DNA of 64,000 nt from UBA2185 sp964564625. GTDB lineage: Bacteria; Desulfobacterota; Syntrophia; Syntrophales; UBA2185. Below, one piece after another: positions 35,760-43,655 of the stretch. The stretch is from assembly GCA_964564625.1 (NCBI GenBank), contig CAZMBE010000011.1, positions 1-64,000 on the forward strand, read 5' to 3'. The translations under genes were made by a program, and so were the position numbers. The notes beneath the pieces were generated by a model, which made no database searches, was not told the DNA's origin, and was given only the letters and a program-made list of their open reading frames with translations. Every line of letters begins with the position of its first letter. Positions within the stretch are counted from its first letter, which is position 1.

Positions 35760-35785
35760 AACAAATAAGGAGCCCAGAGGCTCCT
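35760..35785 (-). terminator. Hairpin terminator/attenuator between frr and uppS
   Basis: On the minus strand AGGAGCC / GGCTCCT (35768-35774 and 35779-35785) form a perfect 7-bp stem with a 4-base loop, followed by TTATTTGTTT. It would end or attenuate transcription from rpsB-frr before uppS. Confidence 0.65.
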
Positions 35786-35819
35786 CACTATATATTCATT
35801 ATTCTTCATAAAATTAAAT

Positions 35820-36377
35820 TTATATTTCCATGATTTCTTTTTCCTTGGAAGCAAGGATACCGTCAGTTCTTTCTATATATTTATCAGTTATCTCCTGGAC
35901 TTCTTCTTGATACGCATAGAATTCGTCTTCGGAAATATCATTATCTTTCTTCATGGTTTTAAGATTATCATTCGCATCTCTTCTTGCGTTTCGAAGGTTG
36001 ATTTTACATTCCTCTGCCAGTCTTTTTACAACTTTTACGAGCTCCTTCCTTCGTTCTTCTGTCAGAGAAGGAATCGAAATTCGTATCAGCTTTCCATCGT
36101 TTGTCGGATTTAAACCAAGGTCAGATTTTTGTATAGCCTTTTCAACACTCCCTATGACACTGCTATCCCAAGGGGATATGACGATCAGCCGACTCTCAGG
36201 TATAGACAGTGTTGCAACCTGATTTAGTGGTGTGGGAACACCGTAGTATTCTACTTTTATTCCATCAAGAAGCGATAATGATGCCCTCCCTGTTCTCACC
36301 TTATTCAAAGATTTTTCAAAAGCGCGGATGGCTTTATCCATTCCATCTTTCAATTCATCAAAAACTAGTTCCTTCAT
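35820..36377 (-). CDS. frr: Ribosome recycling factor
   Basis: A 185-residue RRF, which with EF-G splits post-termination ribosomes. It has KVRTGRASLSLLDGIKVEYYGVPTPLNQ, IPESRLIVISPWD, LTEERRKELVKVVKRLAEECKINLRNARR, and a helical end. Normal length. ATG is 3 bases from the pyrH stop. Confidence 0.97.
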   Translation of the reverse strand: MKELVFDELKDGMDKAIRAFEKSLNKVRTGRASLSLLDGIKVEYYGVPTPLNQVATLSIPESRLIVISPWDSSVIGSVEKAIQKSDLGLNPTNDGKLIRISIPSLTEERRKELVKVVKRLAEECKINLRNARRDANDNLKTMKKDNDISEDEFYAYQEEVQEITDKYIERTDGILASKEKEIMEI

Positions 36378-36380
36378 CTT

Positions 36381-37097
36381 CTATGCCCTGACAATTGTTC
36401 CCACGGATCTTCCACATATTACACGTTTGATGTTACCATTTTTTTGCAAGTTAAATATTATAATAGGGAGATTATTTTCTCTGCAAAGAGAAATAGCGGT
36501 TGCATCCATCACTTTGAGATGTCTGGTTAATACATCATTATAACAAATCTCAGGAAACATTACAGCATCACTGTGTTTAATGGGATCTTTGTCGTAGACA
36601 CCGTCTACTTTAGTAGCCTTCAAAATGACATCAGACTTTATCTCTATCGCCCTTAATGAAGCGGCGGTATCTGTGGTAAAGTATGGGTTACCAGTGCCGC
36701 CGGCAAATATCACAACTCTTCCTTTTTCCAAATGGCGAATTGCCCTCCTTTGAATAAAAGGTTCAGCAACTTCTTTCATTTCTATGGCCGATAAAACTCT
36801 GGTAATAACACCCAATTGCTCCATTGAGCTCTGAAGCGCGATGCTGTTTATTACCGTGGCGAGCATTCCCATATAATCCGCGGAAATCCGATCCATACCT
36901 CTTAGGTTGGCTTCCAGGCCACGAAAAATATTGCCTCCACCAACTACGATACCCAACTGCACACCGAGGTTAACAACTTCCTTGATTTCCTGGCTGATGC
37001 TTGATATGGCGTCAATATCGATCCCATAGGAACTCTTCCCCATAAGAACTTCGCCACTTAGTTTTAAAAGAACTCTCTTATAAATAGTTTGATCCAT
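36381..37097 (-). CDS. pyrH: UMP kinase
   Basis: A 238-residue bacterial UMP kinase (amino-acid-kinase fold). It has VLLKLSGEVLMG, VVGGGNIFRG, ADYMGMLATVINSIALQ, FAGGTGNPYFTTDTAASLRA and TKVDGVYDKDP. It phosphorylates UMP to UDP. It lies between tsf and frr in the conserved rpsB-tsf-pyrH-frr order. Confidence 0.97.
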   Translation of the reverse strand: MDQTIYKRVLLKLSGEVLMGKSSYGIDIDAISSISQEIKEVVNLGVQLGIVVGGGNIFRGLEANLRGMDRISADYMGMLATVINSIALQSSMEQLGVITRVLSAIEMKEVAEPFIQRRAIRHLEKGRVVIFAGGTGNPYFTTDTAASLRAIEIKSDVILKATKVDGVYDKDPIKHSDAVMFPEICYNDVLTRHLKVMDATAISLCRENNLPIIIFNLQKNGNIKRVICGRSVGTIVRA

Positions 37098-37099
37098 TT

Positions 37100-37705
37100 T
37101 TATTGTTTCAAATCTTCTCCTAATTGGAACCGCATAAACCTTCTGATAATAATATTCTCTCCCGTTTTTGCAATCATATTATTGATCAGTGTCTCAATAG
37201 TAATATCAGTGTTCTTAATGAACTTCTGATGTAGAAGGCATACATCCTCATAATACTTCTTTAGTTTTCCTTCTACTATCTTATCCCATATTTTCTCTGG
37301 TTTTTTCTCTGCCAGGGCCTGGCTTCTATAAATCTCCTTCTCCCGTTTCATGACATCAGGCGGTATATCCTCCGGCTTTATATACGTGGGATTTGATGCG
37401 GCAATGTGCATTGTCAGATCCTTCGCCAATAGGAGAAAATTATCCGTCTTGGCGACGAAATCAGTTTCGCAATTAAGCTCCACTAAGACCCCTATTCTCC
37501 CTCCCATGTGTATATATGATGCTATCACACCATCTTTCGCCGCCTTTGATGATCTTTTAGTTGCCGCAGACATTCCTTTTTTCCGAAGGAAATCAATAGC
37601 CTTGTCAAAGTTACCATCAGAAGCGGCAAGTGCCTCTTTGCAGTCCATTATACCGGCACCAGTCTTATCTCTCAGTTCTTTAACCATTGTTGATGAAATA
37701 CTCAC
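37100..37705 (-). CDS. tsf: Elongation factor Ts, short form
   Basis: A 201-residue EF-Ts, the nucleotide exchange factor of EF-Tu. It has VKELRDKTGAGIMDCKEAL at the N-terminus, the TDFVAKTDNF contact to EF-Tu, HIAASNP and QALAEKKPEKIWDKIVEGKL. It is shorter than the E. coli protein (283) because it has a reduced core, a form common outside enterobacteria. It is 26 bases after rpsB. Confidence 0.96.
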   Translation of the reverse strand: MSISSTMVKELRDKTGAGIMDCKEALAASDGNFDKAIDFLRKKGMSAATKRSSKAAKDGVIASYIHMGGRIGVLVELNCETDFVAKTDNFLLLAKDLTMHIAASNPTYIKPEDIPPDVMKREKEIYRSQALAEKKPEKIWDKIVEGKLKKYYEDVCLLHQKFIKNTDITIETLINNMIAKTGENIIIRRFMRFQLGEDLKQ

Positions 37706-37731
37706 TTATTCCTACCTCCCGGTCATATTAG

Positions 37732-38577
37732 CTATTTGTAATTCCGCTCCATATTACTTTCAACAGTTTCATCAATATCAGTTACTCCGTTCTTAGTTTC
37801 CACAGATTCGGGAACATCTGATTCCATAGTATCAATCCCCGTCAAAATCTCGACCGGTACTTCTTTATCAGTGTGAGCTTGTATATTTTCCTCAAATCTT
37901 TTTTTCCCATCAACGACCGCGTCTGCAATTTTGGAAGCGAACAATTTAATTGCCCTGATGGCATCATCATTACCGGGGATAATATAATCGATGTCATCAG
38001 GATCACAATTCGTATCAACTATCGCTACGATGGGGATCCTCAGTTTCTGCGCTTCCTTGATAGCAATACTTTCCCTCTTAGGGTCAACAACAAATAACCC
38101 TCCGGGCAAACGTTTAACTGCTTTTATACCACCCAGTACCTTCTCAAGTTTGTTCATTTCTTTCTGGAGTTTCATAATTTCTTTTTTAGGAAAAGCTTTG
38201 ATGCTGTCATCCTCAAACATTTTCTGCAGTCCGTTCAGCCTTTCTATCCTTTTGCTGATCGTATTAAAGTTTGTAAGCATGCCGCCTAACCATCTCTGAT
38301 TCACGTAAGGCATTGCACACCTCTCGGCTTCTTCTTTGACAGCTTCCTGAGATTGCTTTTTCGTTCCTATAAAGAGAACTTCCTTCCCTTCTGCTACCAG
38401 GTTAACAACGAAATCATACGCAGCCTGGAACATTCCTACCGTCTGCTGAAGGTCAATAATGTAAATCCCGTTTCTAGCCCCGAATATGTAAGGCTTCATC
38501 TTCGGATTCCACTTGTTCGTCTGATGACCAAAGTGGACACCCGCTTCTAATAACAGTTTCATGGAAATACTCGCCAT
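37732..38577 (-). CDS. rpsB: 30S ribosomal protein S2
   Basis: A 281-residue S2. It has LLEAGVHFGHQTNKWNPKMKPYIFG, RWLGGMLTNF, KLPGGLFVVDP-like (RLPGGLFVVDPKRE), and PIVAIVDTNCDPDDIDYIIPGNDDA. The last ~45 residues are an acidic extension (TDIDETVESNMERN) beyond the core fold. A strong AAAAGGAG precedes the ATG. First gene of the rpsB-tsf-pyrH-frr set. Confidence 0.97.
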   Translation of the reverse strand: MASISMKLLLEAGVHFGHQTNKWNPKMKPYIFGARNGIYIIDLQQTVGMFQAAYDFVVNLVAEGKEVLFIGTKKQSQEAVKEEAERCAMPYVNQRWLGGMLTNFNTISKRIERLNGLQKMFEDDSIKAFPKKEIMKLQKEMNKLEKVLGGIKAVKRLPGGLFVVDPKRESIAIKEAQKLRIPIVAIVDTNCDPDDIDYIIPGNDDAIRAIKLFASKIADAVVDGKKRFEENIQAHTDKEVPVEILTGIDTMESDVPESVETKNGVTDIDETVESNMERNYK

Positions 38578-38730
38578 TTTTTAACTCCTTTTATGTTTTT
38601 ACCTCCATCCTTATCATTTTGCACAGGAAACTTTTCTCATGAAAAGCAACATTCCGTCAATCAAAGGATGTGTGAAATTCGATGGCAGATAGCATAAAGA
38701 TTATTAATTAGCAAGTGAAAAAGGTGGCAT
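38578..38730 (-). promoter_or_regulatory. rpsB leader with hairpin
   Basis: On the minus strand the leader holds an inverted repeat CTTTTC/GAAAAG (38631-38636 and 38641-38646, 4-base loop) and a TTGACG -35-like hexamer further up. S2 leaders are often autoregulated; a role here is a guess. The -10 is not clear. Confidence 0.3.
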
Positions 38731-39951
38731 TTATGTATGATAGTGCGCATTAATCTTGATATATTCCAAAGAAAGATCAGAGGCACATACTCTATACGAT
38801 TTATTCCCCATACCAAGCAGTAAATGCACCATTATTTCTTTTCTTGTCATGATTTCTTCCAGTTCTTTCTCACACCCCTCGGTTCGGCATCCGTTAGTAA
38901 ATACCGGAATATTTTCAATGTACAGCGTAAGGGTATCAATAGGGAATTGTACCCCGGCGGAACCGGCAGCGGCGATAATTCTCCCCCAGTTGGGATCACA
39001 ACCATAGAATGCCGTTTTCACAAGATTAGAGTTGGCAATGGCATAGGCAATCCTTTTCGCGTCTTCAATTGATTTTGCCTTATCAATGAAAATGTCTATA
39101 ACCTTTGTCGCCCCTTCACCATCCCTGACCATATGCCGTGAAAGATCAGACATGACATGGAAAAGCATTTCCTTAAACAAAGATGTATTCGCAGAATATG
39201 ATCTAAGTTGTTTGTTTCCGGCAATGCCATTTGCTAATATTATGGCTGTATCATTTGTGCTCATGCATCCATCAACTGTTATGGCATTGAAACTTCTGTC
39301 TGCGGCCTCCTTAAATACTGTTTTAAGAATACGAGAATCTATATCCGCATCGGTTATTACAAATGCAAGCATGGTTGCCATATGAGGTTCTATCATGCCT
39401 GCCCCTTTCGCAACACCGCACACGGTTATTGCCTTCGAACCGATGATTCCCTTCTGACACGCTATTTTAGGGAATTTATCCGTTGTCATTATTGCTTCGG
39501 CGGCGAGAGGAAGTCCATCTTGGCGCAAACCATTCACAAGTTCTCTCATGCCTATGCTGATATTCTCTAAGGGAAGCCTATGTCCTATTACACCGGTAGA
39601 TGCCACAAGCACAAGGTCATCATCAACATTCAGAGCCTCGGAAGCACTTCTAGACATAGCTACTGCGTCATAATATCCAGAGGAGCCAGTGGCTGCATTT
39701 GCGTTCCCGCTGTTTGCCACAATTGCCTGAGCCATACCTGTTTTCATCCTTTCCATATCGAGGAGGACAGGTGCTGCTTTCAGGCAATTTTTCGTAAATA
39801 AAGCTGACGCCTTTGCCGGGACAGTGGAAAATATCAAGGCAAGATCCTTCATGCCATCCTGCTTAATGCCCGTATGAATGCCGTTGGCAAGAAAACCGGG
39901 TACAGCAAATGTTTCTTTATTCTGAGTCATAATATATGTATAATCTCCCAT
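38731..39951 (-). CDS. argJ: Glutamate N-acetyltransferase / N-acetylglutamate synthase
   Basis: A ~406-residue ArgJ proenzyme of the cyclic arginine pathway, moving acetyl from N-acetylornithine to glutamate. It has AIVANSGNANAATG, VASTGVIGHRL, and the self-cleavage site in CGVAKGAGMIEPHMATMLAF, where the Thr of MATM becomes the nucleophile of the beta chain. The C-terminal CDPNWGRIIAAAGSAG is typical. ATG 39951 is the first start after the secA stop; ATG 39930 is also possible. It directly follows secA. Confidence 0.94.
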   Translation of the reverse strand: MGDYTYIMTQNKETFAVPGFLANGIHTGIKQDGMKDLALIFSTVPAKASALFTKNCLKAAPVLLDMERMKTGMAQAIVANSGNANAATGSSGYYDAVAMSRSASEALNVDDDLVLVASTGVIGHRLPLENISIGMRELVNGLRQDGLPLAAEAIMTTDKFPKIACQKGIIGSKAITVCGVAKGAGMIEPHMATMLAFVITDADIDSRILKTVFKEAADRSFNAITVDGCMSTNDTAIILANGIAGNKQLRSYSANTSLFKEMLFHVMSDLSRHMVRDGEGATKVIDIFIDKAKSIEDAKRIAYAIANSNLVKTAFYGCDPNWGRIIAAAGSAGVQFPIDTLTLYIENIPVFTNGCRTEGCEKELEEIMTRKEIMVHLLLGMGNKSYRVCASDLSLEYIKINAHYHT

Positions 39952-39959
39952 AACATAAT

Positions 39960-42476
39960 TTATCCGCAACACTTCTTGAACTTTTTTCCGCTCCCGCATG
40001 GGCAGGGATCATTTCTTCCAACTTTTTTAGCATCTTTCTTCACAGTTGATGACTGAGCCATTTCTTCCCCACGGCTCAGCACATACTCACGGCTGGCCCT
40101 CTCCTGCATCTCATCAATTTCTTCCTCGCGCTGGATCCTTACGATACATAACTTTTCGAGGGTATCTTCTTTAACTCGATGGATCATATCCATAAACATT
40201 TCATAACCCTCTTTCTGATATTCCCTGACGGGATCCTTCTGACCATATCCTCTAAGACCGATACCCTCCTTCAGGTGATCCATACTGAGAAGATGGTCCT
40301 TCCAGTGTGTATCAATAGACTGCAGCATGATGACTTTCATGAGATAGTCCATGAGTGGTTTACCATATTCATGTTCTTTACTTTGAAGCAGCGTTTTTAC
40401 TCCCGAAATGACAGTTTCCTTTATGCCTTCTGTTCCTACATTGTCAACTCTCTCAGTGAGATTCATTCGGAGGGAAAATTGTCTAAATATGCGATCATCG
40501 AGACCCTTGAGGTTCCATTCCTCAGGATGAGACTTCTCGTCCATATATTCCAGGATCAGTTCTTCCACAATCTCTTCCAACATATCATCGATATCAACTG
40601 ATAAATCCTCCCCTTTCAGCACCCTCTTTCTTTGTTCATAAATAACCTGCCTCTGCCTATTCATTACGTCATCAAATTCGAGGAGGTGCTTACGAATATC
40701 GAAATTATGGGATTCTACCCTTTTTTGCGCATTCTCTATGGCCTTGGAAATGAGCTTATGCTCAATAGGCTGATTCTCTTCCATACCGATCCGGTCCATA
40801 ATGGATGAAATTCTTTCGGCACCAAATATCCTGAGAAGATCGTCCTCGAGAGCAAGATAAAATCGAGAAGAGCCCATGTCTCCCTGGCGTCCAGATCTCC
40901 CCCTGAGCTGGTTGTCGATGCGACGGCTTTCATGTCTTTCCGTACCGAGGATATGCAATCCCCCGAGCTCTGCTACTCCATCACCGAGCTTTATATCAGT
41001 ACCTCGACCAGCCATATTTGTCGATATCGTTACCATGCCAGGCTGCCCTGCCTGGGCAATAATTTCAGCCTCTTTCTCATGATGCTTCGCGTTCAGAACA
41101 TGATGCTTGATTCCGGTTCGTGAAAGATATCTGCTTAAGAGTTCAGATTTTTCAATGGATATAGTACCAACAAGGACAGGTCTTTTTTGCTTGTGCAGTG
41201 CTTTAATCTCATCAATAACGGCATTAAACTTTTCCGCTTCTGTTTTGTAAATTATATCGGGATTGTCCACTCTGATCATCGGCATATTTGTCGGAATTAC
41301 CACAACGTCTAGGTTGTAAATCTTCTTAAATTCAGCCGCTTCTGTATCGGCTGTTCCTGTCATGCCGGCCAGTTTCTTATACATCCTAAAGTAGTTTTGG
41401 AACGTTATTGATGCAAGTGTCTGGTTTTCTCTCTCTATTGTTACCTTCTCCTTAGCTTCCAGGGCTTGATGCAAACCATCACTGTAACGTCTTCCCGGCA
41501 TGACCCTCCCCGTAAATTCGTCAACGATTATGACTTTGCCTTCTTTGACCAGATAATCCACATCACGCTTAAAAAGCGCATGCGCTTTCAGCGCCTGGTT
41601 AACATGATGAAGGATCTCCATGTTTCTTGGTTCAAAGAGATTCTGAACTTTCAGATAATTCTCTACATGTGCGACACCCTCTTCCGTTAAAACAACGGTA
41701 CGGCTTTTTTCATCGATAGTGTAATCCTTGTCTTTTCTCAGTCTTGGTATTACCTGGTTGATTCTATAGTACTTATCCGTAGACTCTTCCGATGGGCCCG
41801 AAATTATAAGCGGAGTTCTCGCCTCATCAATGAGGATACTGTCTACCTCATCAACAATGGCATAGTTAAAGTCGCGCTGCACATAATCATCAAGGCTGAA
41901 CTTCATATTATCGCGGAGGTAGTCGAAACCAAACTCATTATTTGTGCCATACGTTATGTCTGCCCGATATGCACCCCTTCTTTCGTGATCATCCATGCCA
42001 TGAACAATGACACCGACAGTGAGGCCGAGGAATTTATAAATGGGACCCATCCACTCAGCATCTCTCTTTGCCAGATAATCATTTACTGTAACCAAATGAC
42101 ATCCTTCTCCTGTAAGAGCGTTTAAATAAAGTGGCATGGTTGCCGCAAGTGTTTTCCCCTCGCCCGTTTTCATCTCGGCGATCTTCCCTTCGTGAAGCAC
42201 CAAACCCCCGATTATTTGAACATCAAATGGTCTCATGAGTAATGTTCGTCTGGCAGCCTCTCTCACAACAGCAAATGCTTCGATCAGTAAATCATCAACT
42301 TCAGATCCATTTTTTAATTTCTCCTTGAAGTATGATGTTTTTGCTCTCAGCTCTCCATCGCTTAAGGTTGCAATGGCTGATTCAAGATTATTTATTTCTT
42401 CAAGGATAAAAGACAGTCGCTTTAATTCTCGATCATTTTTATTGCCAATTACCTTTTCTAAAAGTGAAGAAAGCAT
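39960..42476 (-). CDS. secA: Protein translocase ATPase SecA
   Basis: An 838-residue SecA, the motor that drives Sec-dependent export. It has MKTGEGKTLAATMP (Walker A), DEVDSILIDEARTPLIISG (Walker B), the preprotein-binding region, STNMAGRGTDIKLG, QLRGRSGRQGD, and a C-terminal zinc tail PCPCGSGKKFKKCCG for SecB/ribosome contact. Full length. AGGGG lies before the ATG, immediately after a hairpin and T run. Confidence 0.98.
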   Translation of the reverse strand: MLSSLLEKVIGNKNDRELKRLSFILEEINNLESAIATLSDGELRAKTSYFKEKLKNGSEVDDLLIEAFAVVREAARRTLLMRPFDVQIIGGLVLHEGKIAEMKTGEGKTLAATMPLYLNALTGEGCHLVTVNDYLAKRDAEWMGPIYKFLGLTVGVIVHGMDDHERRGAYRADITYGTNNEFGFDYLRDNMKFSLDDYVQRDFNYAIVDEVDSILIDEARTPLIISGPSEESTDKYYRINQVIPRLRKDKDYTIDEKSRTVVLTEEGVAHVENYLKVQNLFEPRNMEILHHVNQALKAHALFKRDVDYLVKEGKVIIVDEFTGRVMPGRRYSDGLHQALEAKEKVTIERENQTLASITFQNYFRMYKKLAGMTGTADTEAAEFKKIYNLDVVVIPTNMPMIRVDNPDIIYKTEAEKFNAVIDEIKALHKQKRPVLVGTISIEKSELLSRYLSRTGIKHHVLNAKHHEKEAEIIAQAGQPGMVTISTNMAGRGTDIKLGDGVAELGGLHILGTERHESRRIDNQLRGRSGRQGDMGSSRFYLALEDDLLRIFGAERISSIMDRIGMEENQPIEHKLISKAIENAQKRVESHNFDIRKHLLEFDDVMNRQRQVIYEQRKRVLKGEDLSVDIDDMLEEIVEELILEYMDEKSHPEEWNLKGLDDRIFRQFSLRMNLTERVDNVGTEGIKETVISGVKTLLQSKEHEYGKPLMDYLMKVIMLQSIDTHWKDHLLSMDHLKEGIGLRGYGQKDPVREYQKEGYEMFMDMIHRVKEDTLEKLCIVRIQREEEIDEMQERASREYVLSRGEEMAQSSTVKKDAKKVGRNDPCPCGSGKKFKKCCG

Positions 42477-42488
42477 TTTCCAACCCCT

Positions 42489-42511
42489 AAAAAAAAACCG
42501 GTATATACCGG
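42489..42511 (-). terminator. Hairpin with T tract between M23 peptidase gene and secA
   Basis: On the minus strand CCGGTATATACCGG (42511-42498), a 14-base palindrome with a 5-bp GC-rich stem, is followed by nine T. It ends 12 bases before the secA ATG, leaving only room for the ribosome site. Confidence 0.65.
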
Positions 42512-42570
42512 GAATTGTAATTTCTCTGTGTGTAATCTCTCGATCTTGTGTTAAGGACCGGGAACTGAAA

Positions 42571-43476
42571 TTAATTCAAATACCGTCTGGGATTTATCGG
42601 CACACCGTTCAAGAACACAGAATAATGAAGATGATAACCTGTGCTGCGACCTGTATTTCCGACATAACCGATCAGATCTCCCCGCTTCACAATAGCCCCT
42701 TGAGTTAGGACACTTCTGAAAAGGTGGCCATACAAAGTCGACATACCGTATCCATGATCTATTTTAACAGCATTCCCCGTTTCTCGATCAAAAAATACCT
42801 CGCTCACTATGCCGTCAGCAGGTGCTGTTACCTGTACACCCGCTTGCGCTGCGATATCAATTCCTTTATGAAATTCCCTCGCTCCGCCGAAAGGTGATGC
42901 TCTGTAGCCAAACTCTGATGTAACCCATCCCTGAACAGGCCACATAGATGGTGTAGCAGCAATTATGGATCTCTGTTTTTTCAAATACTTCATTAATTCA
43001 TAAAAACTTTTTTCCTGTTCATTTGCATCTTTTGTGAGTTGATCAACATCTTGATGAATTTTTGCTATTATAATCTTTTGATCTGTCCCGGTACCCGATT
43101 TAAACCGCATTTCTTCATTACTTGCACCACCGATACCAAGAAGTTGTCCTTTATAGCGATTATCTTCAACATTTGCCATTGTCCTTATATTTTTATCGAG
43201 CTGATTGAGTTCATCCATTTTCATAGAAAAAATGTTAACTTTTTCAACCAATGCGCCGATTTCCACTTTCTGTTCTATCGCTTGTTTTCTTAATCTTTCC
43301 AGCTCAATTCTTTCTCTTTTTATTGTAATATAATCAAAATATATATACATGGAAGACAGGAGAATAATTACCGTACAACATGCAAGGCCCTTTAAAAGAC
43401 TACTCGAAAGTATAAATTTCCTTACAGCACTTTTTTTCTTGGGGATTATCAGGAAGGTATAAAAATTTTGAGACAT
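42571..43476 (-). CDS. M23 family metallopeptidase, membrane-anchored
   Basis: A 301-residue protein with an N-terminal membrane anchor (GLACCTVIILLSSMYIYF), a coiled coil (~45-165), and a C-terminal LytM/M23 domain with zinc ligands in FHKGIDIAA and HLHYSVFLNG, plus YGHLF. It should cleave peptidoglycan cross-bridges or regulate amidases in the periplasm. All expected M23 His/Asp positions appear present, so it may be active. Divergent from the EF-G-like gene; followed by a terminator. Confidence 0.9.
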   Translation of the reverse strand: MSQNFYTFLIIPKKKSAVRKFILSSSLLKGLACCTVIILLSSMYIYFDYITIKRERIELERLRKQAIEQKVEIGALVEKVNIFSMKMDELNQLDKNIRTMANVEDNRYKGQLLGIGGASNEEMRFKSGTGTDQKIIIAKIHQDVDQLTKDANEQEKSFYELMKYLKKQRSIIAATPSMWPVQGWVTSEFGYRASPFGGAREFHKGIDIAAQAGVQVTAPADGIVSEVFFDRETGNAVKIDHGYGMSTLYGHLFRSVLTQGAIVKRGDLIGYVGNTGRSTGYHLHYSVFLNGVPINPRRYLN

Positions 43477-43655
43477 CTCTATTCCTTTTAATATCCTAAC
43501 ATGAGTGAAAAGAAATTTTAAGCTGTATTCATACCAAAAGTCAAGGAGAGTTTCTTTACTTTACAGAAAATTGACTTGACTTTGCAGGGAGTAATAAGCT
43601 ACACACCGCGTTGATGATGAATATTTGTTACTGGTAATCGTAGAAAGGAGTTCCA

